This document shows positions 56,785 through 64,000 of a stretch of DNA of 64,000 nucleotides, piece by piece. The notes below the pieces were generated by a model. The model was given only the letters and a program-made list of their open reading frames with translations, was not told where the DNA came from and did no database searches. Each line of letters begins with the position of its first letter. Positions within the stretch are counted from its first letter, which is position 1. Both the position numbers and the translations under genes were made by a program. This stretch comes from Lacinutrix sp. MedPE-SW (GTDB lineage: Bacteria > Bacteroidota > Bacteroidia > Flavobacteriales > Flavobacteriaceae): positions 1-64,000 of the forward strand of contig NZ_MPCX01000005.1 in NCBI RefSeq assembly GCF_001874145.1. Direction: 5' to 3'.

Positions 56785-56901
56785 ATTCTTATTAAAAAAA
56801 TGAGCAATGTAAAAGCTTAAAAAAACTTAATAATTGTATTTTTACATCATTAAATTTTTAGTTAACTATTAAAAAAACTCCTACTAGAATAGGAAATAGA
56901 T

Positions 56902-58140
56902 ATGATTTCAAAACAAGATATAATAAAACGCTTTGTAGGATATGTAACTGTAGATACAGAATCTGATCCAGAAAGCGACACAACGCCAAGTACAGCAAAG
57001 CAATGGGATTTAGCAAATGCTTTAGTAGAAGAGCTTAAAGCTATTGGTATGAGCGATGTTACTATAGACGAAAATGCTTACATAATGGCAACTTTACCTA
57101 GTAATGTAGAGCATGATGTACCAACTATTGGTTTTATTTCGCATTTTGATACCACTCCAGATTTTACTGGTGCTAATGTAAAACCTCAAATTATTGAGAG
57201 TTACGATGGTAAAGACATTATACTTAACGAAGCTGAAAACATTGTTTTATCTCCAGATTATTTTGAAGATTTACTACTATATAAAGGTCAAACTTTAATT
57301 ACAACAGATGGTACAACGCTTTTAGGCGCAGATGATAAAGCGGGAATTACAGAAATAGTTTCTGCAATGGAGTACTTAATTGCTAATCCGCAAATTAAGC
57401 ACGGTACTATAAAAGTTGGTTTTACACCAGATGAAGAAATTGGTCGTGGTGCACATAAATTTGATGTAGAAAAGTTTGGAGCCGATTGGGCTTACACAAT
57501 GGATGGTAGCCAAATTGGAGAATTAGAATACGAGAATTTTAATGCTGCCGGAGCTAAAGTTCGTGTAAAAGGAAAAATTGTGCATCCAGGTTATGCTAAA
57601 GGTAAAATGGTAAATTCCATGTACATCGCTACAGAGTTTATAAACTCGCTACCACGTATGGAAACACCAGAACATACTGAAGGTTATGAAGGTTTTTTCC
57701 ACTTATACTCTATTAATGGAGAAGTTGAAGATACCGTTATGCAATATATAATTCGTGATCACGATCGTGAGCATTTTGAAGCACGAAAAGAAGTCATGCA
57801 AAAAATTACCAACGAAATTAATACACAATACGGAAAAGAAGTAATTGAGATTGAAATAAAAGATCAATACTTTAATATGAAAGAAAAAGTAGAGCCCGTA
57901 ATGCACATTGTAGATATCGCTGAAGAAGCAATGAAACAATTAGACATTAAGCCATTAATTAAAGCTATTCGTGGTGGAACCGATGGTTCTCAACTAAGTT
58001 ATATGGGTTTACCTTGTCCAAACATATTTGCTGGCGGACATAATTTTCACGGTCGTTACGAGTACGTACCAGTAGAAAGTATGATAAAGGCTACTGAAGT
58101 TATTTGTAAAATCGCAGAATTAACCGCAGAAAAAAAATAA
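56902..58140 (+). CDS. pepT: Peptidase T (tripeptidase)
   Basis: 412-residue zinc aminotripeptidase of the M20 family that removes the N-terminal residue from tripeptides. Metal and catalytic residues: [12 protein letters not shown] (His, Asp), [15 protein letters not shown] (bridging Asp), [10 protein letters not shown] (Glu pair) and [18 protein letters not shown] (C-terminal His). Cytoplasmic. Own terminator at 58151. Confidence 0.95.
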   Translation: MISKQDIIKRFVGYVTVDTESDPESDTTPSTAKQWDLANALVEELKAIGMSDVTIDENAYIMATLPSNVEHDVPTIGFISHFDTTPDFTGANVKPQIIESYDGKDIILNEAENIVLSPDYFEDLLLYKGQTLITTDGTTLLGADDKAGITEIVSAMEYLIANPQIKHGTIKVGFTPDEEIGRGAHKFDVEKFGADWAYTMDGSQIGELEYENFNAAGAKVRVKGKIVHPGYAKGKMVNSMYIATEFINSLPRMETPEHTEGYEGFFHLYSINGEVEDTVMQYIIRDHDREHFEARKEVMQKITNEINTQYGKEVIEIEIKDQYFNMKEKVEPVMHIVDIAEEAMKQLDIKPLIKAIRGGTDGSQLSYMGLPCPNIFAGGHNFHGRYEYVPVESMIKATEVICKIAELTAEKK

Positions 58141-58150
58141 TATTACTTTA

Positions 58151-58212
58151 AAAACCAATTACTGTAGTATTGTGTATACAATGATAATGCTACAGTAATT
58201 GGTTTTTTTTTT
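58151..58212 (+). terminator. Terminator after pepT, long stem
   Basis: Seventeen-pair stem AAAACCAATTACTGTAG / CTACAGTAATTGGTTTT (58151-58167 with 58190-58206), inner mini-hairpin TATTGTGTATACAATG, then a T-run. Confidence 0.92.
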
Positions 58213-58227
58213 TAAGAAGTCTAATAA

Positions 58228-58911
58228 TTACGCTTTATTATAGGCTTCTACAAAACGCTTTGCTTTTTTATTTCCGTTATTAAATTCTAAAGATTTTTTA
58301 AAATTATTAAAAGCATTTAAACTGTCACCAATTTTTAAATAAGCATCTCCCAAACTATCGTAAACATTATCGCTTTCAGGATATAAAGCAGCGTTAATTT
58401 TTAAAACTTCAATAGCATCTTTATAATTTTCATCGCGCATTAATTTATAACCATATTTATTAAAGTGATACTCGTTTATATAAACACTGGTAGAATCTTC
58501 TTTTTGTATTGCTAAGTAGCCCTTTAAAGCTTCAGTATAATTTTTATTTTTTAAATGTACACTTGGTACATTAAAATTTTCTGGCATCTTTTTGTAATCG
58601 TATGCAATTTTATTGTCGTCTTCGGTAACATCTGTTAAATACATTGTATTAGTTTCAGGATGTTTTATAAATCGTAACTTTTTATTCATTTCTACACTAG
58701 TAAAAGTGTTTTGATCTATTGCTATTGGTCTTACATCTACGCCACGCCATAATACAGAAATTTCGTTTTTATCGTTATATGAAACCTCAATCGTTTCGTC
58801 TAAACTATATAAATATGTGCCTTCGGTTTTTGCTTTAAATTCTGGAGTATAATTTACAGTATTTGAACAGCTAATAATTAAAAATACGAATAGTAAAAAT
58901 GAATATTTCAT
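58228..58911 (-). CDS. TPR lipoprotein
   Basis: 227 residues with a lipoprotein signal (FLLFVFLIISCSNTVN). The N-terminal half is beta-rich (TVNYTPEFKAKTEGTYLY, YLTDVTEDDNKI). The C-terminal half holds about three tetratricopeptide repeats: NYTEALKGYLAIQKE, NYKDAIEVLKINAALYPES and DNVYDSLGDAYLKIGDSLNA. Role unknown; TPR lipoproteins of this shape are frequent at the Bacteroidota envelope. Confidence 0.82.
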   Translation of the reverse strand: MKYSFLLFVFLIISCSNTVNYTPEFKAKTEGTYLYSLDETIEVSYNDKNEISVLWRGVDVRPIAIDQNTFTSVEMNKKLRFIKHPETNTMYLTDVTEDDNKIAYDYKKMPENFNVPSVHLKNKNYTEALKGYLAIQKEDSTSVYINEYHFNKYGYKLMRDENYKDAIEVLKINAALYPESDNVYDSLGDAYLKIGDSLNAFNNFKKSLEFNNGNKKAKRFVEAYNKA

Positions 58912-58970
58912 GAGATAAAATGGTTTTTATAGCTAATATTTTAGTTGGTTTTTAATTTTAAGGCATAAAA

Positions 58971-58997
58971 AAACGCCTCATTATAAATGAGACGTTT
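58971..58997 (-). terminator. Terminator after the cyclophilin-FKBP gene
   Basis: Stem AAACG-CTCAT / ATGAG-CGTTT with one C-A mismatch, then T-run on the minus strand. Confidence 0.75.
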
Positions 58998-59041
58998 AAT
59001 TTTAATATTTGTTACTTATTATTGTAAAAAAGCGTTCTGAA

Positions 59042-59974
59042 TTATTTTACAGCCATTAATTCTACATCAAAAATTAAGTTTGCGTTTGGAGGTATTACTC
59101 CACCAGCACCTTGAGCACCATAAGCTAAGTTACTTGGTATTACAAAACGTGCTTTATCTCCAACGTTTAATAAAGCAACACCTTCATCCCATCCTGGAAT
59201 TACTTGTCCCATTCCTAAAGCAAAATCAATAGGAGCATTACGCTTATAAGAAGAATCGAAAACGGTACCATCTGTTAATGTTCCTTTATAGTGTACAGAT
59301 ACTGTTTTACCTTTTTCTGCTTTAGCACCATCTCCTTTTTGAACAATTTGGTAACGTAAACCACTTTCTGTTTGGTCAAAACCTGCAGAATATTTATCTA
59401 ATTCTGCTGCAATTGCAGCCTTTTCTTCTGCTAACCTTTTTTCGCGAGCACCTTCAAATGTTCTAAAAGCTTCAATAGCATTAAAGTTTTCTGCAGCTTC
59501 ACCAACTCTAATTATTTCTAGAGTTTCAATTTCATCACCTTGAGCAATAGCATTTACAACATCTTGTCCTTCTACTACGTTTCCAAAAACGGTATGGTTA
59601 CCATCTAACCAATCTGTAGCGATGTGAGTAATAAAAAATTGACTTCCGTTAGTTCCTGGTCCTGCATTTGCCATAGATAATATTCCAGGTCCAGAGTGTT
59701 TTAAATCTGGGTGAAATTCATCGTCAAACTTATAACCTGGGTTACCTGTTCCTGTTCCTTGTGGACAACCACCTTGAATCATGAAATCTTCAATAACTCT
59801 ATGAAATTTTAATCCATCATAATAAGGAGTACCTTGAGGTTTTGCAGAGTTTTCCATGTTACCTTCTGCTAAAGCCACGAAGTTACCTACTGTTCCAGGT
59901 GTTTTTTCAAATTCTAAATTAACTAAAATTGTACCTTTATTGGTATTAAATTTTGCGTATAATCCGTCTTGCAT
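59042..59974 (-). CDS. Cyclophilin-FKBP fusion peptidyl-prolyl isomerase
   Basis: 310 residues in two isomerase domains. Residues about 1-160: cyclophilin (FHRVIEDFMIQGGCPQGTG, LSMANAGPGTNGSQFFITH, DGNHTVFGNVVEG). A helical linker (KRLAEEKAAIAAELDKYS) joins it to an FKBP domain (about 205-310: VSVHYKGTLTDGTVFDSS, GQVIPGWDEGVALLNVGDKA, LAYGAQGAGGVIPPN). Both active sites look intact. No signal peptide; cytoplasmic. Fusions of this order were described as dual-family immunophilins, with a flavobacterial example. Confidence 0.93.
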   Translation of the reverse strand: MQDGLYAKFNTNKGTILVNLEFEKTPGTVGNFVALAEGNMENSAKPQGTPYYDGLKFHRVIEDFMIQGGCPQGTGTGNPGYKFDDEFHPDLKHSGPGILSMANAGPGTNGSQFFITHIATDWLDGNHTVFGNVVEGQDVVNAIAQGDEIETLEIIRVGEAAENFNAIEAFRTFEGAREKRLAEEKAAIAAELDKYSAGFDQTESGLRYQIVQKGDGAKAEKGKTVSVHYKGTLTDGTVFDSSYKRNAPIDFALGMGQVIPGWDEGVALLNVGDKARFVIPSNLAYGAQGAGGVIPPNANLIFDVELMAVK

Positions 59975-59996
59975 TGTCTTGTTTTTTAATGAGCTG

Positions 59997-60004
59997 CAAA
60001 GATA
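59997..60004 (-). promoter_or_regulatory. -7 element for the cyclophilin-FKBP gene
   Basis: CAAAGATA on plus reads TATCTTTG on minus, 23 bases before the ATG. Confidence 0.45.
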
Positions 60005-60068
60005 TGAAGAACTTAAAAGCTTTATGTAATCACTAAGGAGTTTTTTTATTCTTTTGTTTTATATTTAT

Positions 60069-60076
60069 TAGATTTG
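60069..60076 (+). promoter_or_regulatory. -7 element for the 149-residue protein
   Basis: TAGATTTG matches TAnnTTTG, 20 bases before the ATG at 60097. No TTG at the exact -33 distance. Confidence 0.4.
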
Positions 60077-60096
60077 AACCTATTTTAAAACAAACT

Positions 60097-60546
60097 ATGG
60101 GATTTATAAATAAGCTTTTTGGTAACACGAAAACAGAAAATAATACGACTGAAGATTTAAATTATATTAATAGTATTTTAGAATTTAGTAAAGATGCGCC
60201 ATTAGGTACATCTAAACAAAATCTTATTTATGTTGGGTACAGTGAATTAGGTGGTTACTATTATGTGCAAACTTATATTATAGGAAAGCTAAAAGTAAAA
60301 ACTAAAACGGGTGCTACACTTAAAATTGTTGGTGATAATTATACTTTAAATTTAAAATCTGATATGGATGAGTTTGAATCGGAACCTGCCGATAGGTTTA
60401 AGGGTTACGTAACTAATGTAGATTTTGAAATAGAAAAAGACGCTGTAGAAAAAATATCTAGAAGTACTATAAAAGAATTGGTGTTTACTACAAAAAAAGA
60501 AAACATAGTATTTTCTAAGTTTGAAGCAAACACCAATAAAAGTTAA
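60097..60546 (+). CDS. Conserved hypothetical protein
   Basis: 149 residues, soluble, starting MGFINKLFGNTKTENNTTED. Beta-rich middle: NLIYVGYSELGGYYYVQTYI, KTKTGATLKIVGDNYTLNLK. The C-terminal part (VDFEIEKDAVEKISRSTIKE) is helical. No catalytic motif recognised. Single gene, convergent with recQ. Confidence 0.6.
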   Translation: MGFINKLFGNTKTENNTTEDLNYINSILEFSKDAPLGTSKQNLIYVGYSELGGYYYVQTYIIGKLKVKTKTGATLKIVGDNYTLNLKSDMDEFESEPADRFKGYVTNVDFEIEKDAVEKISRSTIKELVFTTKKENIVFSKFEANTNKS

Positions 60547-60557
60547 TATACTTATAT

Positions 60558-62750
60558 TTAGTTAGCGACTTCGCTAATAAACTTTATGCGGTATAGCCTA
60601 AGTTCTTCATCATCATAATCGCCATCAAACTCGTCTATTGCAACGTCTATTTTATCGGTTTCAGACTCCATGAAGTAATCGTGTAATTCTTCTTGTTGGT
60701 CTTCATCTAATAAATCATCAATCCAATAATTTATGTTTAGTTTGGTACCAGAATAAACAATGGCTTCCATTTCTTTAATAAAATCACCCATTTCCATGCC
60801 TTTGGCAGAAGAAATATCTGTTAACGGTAATTTTCTATCTACATTTTGAATAATGTATAGCTTTAAACTAGAATTAGTACCGGTAGATTTTACTATAAAA
60901 TCATCTGGTCTATCAATATCATTTTCTTCAACATACTTATCTATTAAAGCAACAAAATCTTTTCCGTATTTTTTTGCTTTACCTTCTCCAACTCCATGAA
61001 CATTGCTTAACTCTGCTATAGATACAGGATATTTTAAAGCCATGTCTTCTAATGATGGGTCTTGAAAAATCACAAAAGGAGGAACACCTAATTTTTTAGC
61101 ATTCTTTTTTCGTAAATCTTTAAGCATTTTCATTAAAGTATCGTCTACTACTGCTCCACCACCTTTTTCTGCTGTAATAATATGATCATCATGATTTTCA
61201 TCGTATGTATGATCCTCGGTCATCATAAAAGATATTGGACTTTCTAAAAAGGCTTTCCCTTTTTCTGTAATTTTTACTACACCATAAGTTTCGATATCCT
61301 TTTTTAAATACCCAGCAACTATTACTTGACGTAATAATGCCATCCAGAAAGATTTTGGATGATGTTTTCCGTTTCCAAAAAATGGTTGTGCATCTGTCTT
61401 ATGTGAGGTTATCATGGCATTTGGTTTACCGGTAATAACACTTACTAAATCTTTAGACTTATATTTTTCGTTAGTTAATTTTACTGTTTCTATTACTAAC
61501 TTAGCTTCATCTTTAGCTTCACTTTGTTTTTTTGGATGACGCATATTATCATCCATATCGCCACCATCGCCTGTTTCGGTATCAAATTCTTCTCCAAAAT
61601 AATGAAGTATAAATTTTCTTCGCGACATAGAAGTTTCACAAAATGCTACTACTTCTTGTAATAAAGCATGACCAATTTCTTGTTCGGCTACAGGTTTACC
61701 AGACATGAATTTTTCTAATTTCTCAATATCTTTATAAGAGTAGTAAGCTAAACAATGGCCTTCACCACCATCTCTACCTGCACGACCAGTTTCCTGATAA
61801 TAGCTTTCTATACTTTTTGGTATATCGTGATGTATTACAAACCTTACATCTGGTTTGTCTATACCCATACCAAATGCTATAGTAGCTACAACAACATCTA
61901 TGTCTTCCATTAAAAACATATCTTGGTGTTTAGCTCTAGTTTTTGCATCTAATCCGGCATGATATGGTACGGCTTTTATACCGTTTACTTGTAAAACTTG
62001 TGCTAACTCTTCTACACGTTTACGGCTTAAACAGTAAACTATGCCTGTTTTACCTGAATTTTGTTTTACAAACCTTATAATATCACTATCTACCGTTTTT
62101 GTTTTTGGGCGTACTTCATAATATAAATTAGGTCTATTAAAAGAGGCCTTAAAAGTGTTTGCATCTGTCATGCGAAGATTTTTAAGTATATCTTCTTGAA
62201 CCTTTGGTGTTGCAGTTGCTGTTAAACCTATAATAGGTATATTATCTCCAATACGTTGTATTATGGTTCTCAGGTTACGGTATTCTGGCCTAAAGTCATG
62301 TCCCCATTCACTAATACAGTGCGCTTCGTCTACTGCCATGAATGATATTTTTACACCACGTAAAAACTCAACGTTTTCTTCTTTTGTCAAGGATTCTGGT
62401 GCCACATATAACAACTTGGTAATACCGTTTGTAATGTCTTCCTTAACCTGTTTAACTTCTGTTTTGTTTAAGGATGAATTAAGTACATGCGCAATACCGT
62501 GCTCGTCTGAAACGCCACGAATTGCATCAACTTGATTTTTCATTAATGCTATTAAAGGAGATACAACTATTGCTGTACCTTCTTGCATTAAGGCTGGTAA
62601 TTGGTAGCATAAGGATTTACCACCACCTGTTGGCATGATAACGAAAGTATTTTTTTTATCTAAAATACTCTCAATTACTTTTTCCTGTAAACCTTTGAAT
62701 TCGCTAAATCCAAAATGTTTTTTTAGCGCAGCTTGAATTTCACTCTTCAC
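60558..62750 (-). CDS. recQ: ATP-dependent DNA helicase RecQ
   Basis: 3'-5' helicase for recombination and repair. 730 residues. Walker A MPTGGGKSLCYQLP, motif II VDEAHCISEWGHDFRP, LTATATPKVQEDI, motif VI YYQETGRAGRDG. Zinc/winged-helix region about 340-500, including HPKKQSEAKDEAK and HKTDAQPFFGNG, and an HRDC domain near residues 530-610 (DLRKKNAKKLGVPPFVIFQD). A further C-terminal extension (LYIIQNVDRKLP..., acidic end DEFDGDYDDEEL) is common in Bacteroidota RecQ. Confidence 0.96.
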   Translation of the reverse strand: MKSEIQAALKKHFGFSEFKGLQEKVIESILDKKNTFVIMPTGGGKSLCYQLPALMQEGTAIVVSPLIALMKNQVDAIRGVSDEHGIAHVLNSSLNKTEVKQVKEDITNGITKLLYVAPESLTKEENVEFLRGVKISFMAVDEAHCISEWGHDFRPEYRNLRTIIQRIGDNIPIIGLTATATPKVQEDILKNLRMTDANTFKASFNRPNLYYEVRPKTKTVDSDIIRFVKQNSGKTGIVYCLSRKRVEELAQVLQVNGIKAVPYHAGLDAKTRAKHQDMFLMEDIDVVVATIAFGMGIDKPDVRFVIHHDIPKSIESYYQETGRAGRDGGEGHCLAYYSYKDIEKLEKFMSGKPVAEQEIGHALLQEVVAFCETSMSRRKFILHYFGEEFDTETGDGGDMDDNMRHPKKQSEAKDEAKLVIETVKLTNEKYKSKDLVSVITGKPNAMITSHKTDAQPFFGNGKHHPKSFWMALLRQVIVAGYLKKDIETYGVVKITEKGKAFLESPISFMMTEDHTYDENHDDHIITAEKGGGAVVDDTLMKMLKDLRKKNAKKLGVPPFVIFQDPSLEDMALKYPVSIAELSNVHGVGEGKAKKYGKDFVALIDKYVEENDIDRPDDFIVKSTGTNSSLKLYIIQNVDRKLPLTDISSAKGMEMGDFIKEMEAIVYSGTKLNINYWIDDLLDEDQQEELHDYFMESETDKIDVAIDEFDGDYDDEELRLYRIKFISEVAN

Positions 62751-62886
62751 TATTAATCTAAGGGATTAGTTATTTTACACATTTTCTCTCTTTTATTTTA
62801 ATGACATTTAATTTAATCAACAAACAGTAGTAATTTTTTAAATCTCTTTTTTTAGAAACAAGTTAATGTTCCTCTTAATTTTTCGC

Positions 62887-62894
62887 TAAATTTG
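62887..62894 (+). promoter_or_regulatory. -7 element for the KpsF/GutQ gene
   Basis: TAAATTTG matches TAnnTTTG. It lies 94 bases before the TTG start. No clear TTG at -33. Confidence 0.4.
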
Positions 62895-62988
62895 CATCAG
62901 CATTAAATTACTTAATTAAAGTCATTTGCACAATATTTTAAAGATAACAAATCTTTTTAAAACAAGACTACCAAAAAAATGATAAATT

Positions 62989-63954
62989 TTGAATACTAAA
63001 GAATCTATTATAAAATTAGCTAAAGAAACCATCACTTTAGAAAGCGAATCTATTAAAAATTTAACCGCTTTACTTGACAATGACTTCCCTGATACTGTGG
63101 AGCTTATATACAAATCTAAAGGTCGTGTTATTATTACTGGAATTGGAAAAAGCGCTATAATTGCTACAAAAATTGTTGCTACCTTAAATTCTACTGGTAC
63201 ACCGGCTGTTTTTATGCATGCGGCAGATGCTATTCATGGTGATTTAGGCTTAATTTTAGAAGATGATGTTGTTATTTGTATTTCTAAAAGTGGAAACACA
63301 CCTGAAATTAAAGTTTTAGTTCCTTTAATTAAGAATGCAAAAAATAAAATGATTGCCATTACTGGTAATAAAGATTCTTTTTTAGGACAACAAGCTGATT
63401 TCGTTTTAAACGCATTTGTACAAAAAGAAGCTTGCCCTAATAATTTAGCGCCAACTACCAGTACAACTGCACAACTTGTAATTGGTGATGCTTTAGCAGT
63501 TTGTTTACTTGAACTTCGAGGATTTTCTAGTAAAGATTTTGCTAAATACCATCCTGGCGGCGCTTTAGGTAAAAAACTATATTTAAGAGTTCATGATTTA
63601 TCTTCTGTTAATAACAAACCTCAAGTAGCTCCAGACACAAACGTAAAGCAAGTTATTATTCAAATCTCTGAGAGTATGTTAGGTGTAACTGCAGTTGTAG
63701 AAAACAACAATATTGTAGGTATTATTACAGATGGTGATTTAAGACGTATGCTTACAAAAGTTGATGATTTCTCTAAACTTACGGCAAGAGATATTATGAG
63801 CAATAACCCTAAACGTATTGCAGAAGATGCTATGGCTGTAGATGCCATGGAAATTATGGAAAATAATGGCATTTCTCAATTATTGGTTGAGCATGATGGT
63901 AAATATGCTGGTGTAGTACACATTCATAATTTAATTAAAGAAGGCATTTTATAA
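62989..63954 (+). CDS. kdsD: Arabinose-5-phosphate isomerase (KpsF/GutQ type), TTG start
   Basis: Converts ribulose-5-phosphate to arabinose-5-phosphate, the start of the KDO sugar of lipopolysaccharide. 321 residues. SIS domain (about 30-180) with RVIITGIGKSAIIATKIVAT, MHAADAIHGDLG and SKSGNTPEIKV, and two CBS domains (about 205-320). The frame starts TTG AAT ACT; an upstream in-frame stop at 62983-62985 means TTG at 62989 is the only usual start. A seven-codon reading frame ATG...TAA (62979-62999) overlaps the start. Followed directly by tatC (TAATG overlap). Confidence 0.9.
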   Translation: MNTKESIIKLAKETITLESESIKNLTALLDNDFPDTVELIYKSKGRVIITGIGKSAIIATKIVATLNSTGTPAVFMHAADAIHGDLGLILEDDVVICISKSGNTPEIKVLVPLIKNAKNKMIAITGNKDSFLGQQADFVLNAFVQKEACPNNLAPTTSTTAQLVIGDALAVCLLELRGFSSKDFAKYHPGGALGKKLYLRVHDLSSVNNKPQVAPDTNVKQVIIQISESMLGVTAVVENNNIVGIITDGDLRRMLTKVDDFSKLTARDIMSNNPKRIAEDAMAVDAMEIMENNGISQLLVEHDGKYAGVVHIHNLIKEGIL

Positions 63955-64000
63955 TGGCAAGTAAAAATGTAAACGAGATGTCTTTTCTTGATCATCTTGA
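63954..64000 (+). CDS. tatC: Sec-independent translocase TatC, first 15 residues
   Basis: The reading frame starts ATG at 63954, one base overlapping the stop of the previous gene, and reads MASKNVNEMSFLDHL before the window ends. NEMSFLDHLEEL is the hallmark N-terminus of TatC, the inner-membrane receptor of the twin-arginine pathway. The tail is outside the window. Confidence 0.85.
   Translation, partial: MASKNVNEMSFLDHL

Noticed and set aside
1-64000. Prophage, insertion sequence, toxin-antitoxin or defence island
   Set aside because: No transposase, integrase, capsid, restriction or nuclease-effector gene was recognised; gene content is ordinary for a flavobacterial chromosome.

Overview
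The window looks like chromosome of a marine-type member of the Flavobacteriaceae (Bacteroidota). The DNA is AT-rich. Promoters follow the Bacteroidota pattern TTG-N19-TAnnTTTG and Shine-Dalgarno sites are largely absent. Family hallmarks include a split transketolase, a type IX secretion sorting domain, SusC-like TonB receptors, SCxx(D) lipoproteins, GH3 and GldL-like proteins, and a zeaxanthin operon. Genes are densely packed with normal housekeeping content; I see no prophage, insertion sequence or CRISPR array. The closest genera by feel (Olleya, Lacinutrix, Winogradskyella and relatives) are inference only.

Layout. 1-3.7 kb: a structured repeat, then the thrS-infC-rpmI-rplT translation operon, in which infC begins at an ATA codon. 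3.7-8.5 kb: a HAD phosphatase, an EF-hand protein followed directly by a membrane class III nucleotide cyclase, a second copy of the structured repeat, a secreted protein of unknown role and an AI-2E family permease. 8.5-14.4 kb: dnaB, accA and the tgt/LptF-LptG-like/EamA operon on the minus strand. 14.5-19.8 kb: split transketolase, an outer-membrane barrel protein, an FKBP-like lipoprotein with acidic calcium-type repeats, an S4 RNA-binding protein, a phosphoribosyltransferase and aroK. 19.9-25.6 kb: tRNA-Lys and tRNA-Leu, then a CarH-type MerR regulator with crtI-crtB-crtZ-crtY, and a TlpA-like thioredoxin. 25.7-30.6 kb: a Crp-family regulator with a lipoprotein, a secreted C1q/TNF-like protein and aconitase.

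30.7-39.1 kb (all but two genes on the minus strand): an envelope-folding operon of three parvulin/SurA-like proteins, a MoxR ATPase and a tiny GldL-like membrane protein, followed by the paired radical-SAM/DNA-metabolism genes. 39.4-46.6 kb: a small secreted protein, a TPR hybrid histidine kinase, a secreted HExxH protein, a GH3 enzyme, guaB and a duplicated four-cysteine protein. 46.7-53 kb: a probable iron (or other metal) uptake cluster of DUF4856 lipoprotein, imelysin-like lipoprotein, HTTM membrane protein and TonB receptor. 53-64 kb: HMG-CoA lyase, LysE exporter, a type IX-secreted spondin-domain protein, pyrD, pepT, a TPR lipoprotein, a cyclophilin-FKBP fusion, recQ, kdsD-like isomerase and the start of tatC.

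The most interesting items are the structured repeat family, the EF-hand/cyclase pair, the B12-type light-sensor motifs controlling carotenoids, the imelysin/DUF4856/HTTM/TonB cluster, the radical-SAM DNA pair, and two genes that appear to start at ATA and ATT. Function calls come from reading motifs, without any database search.
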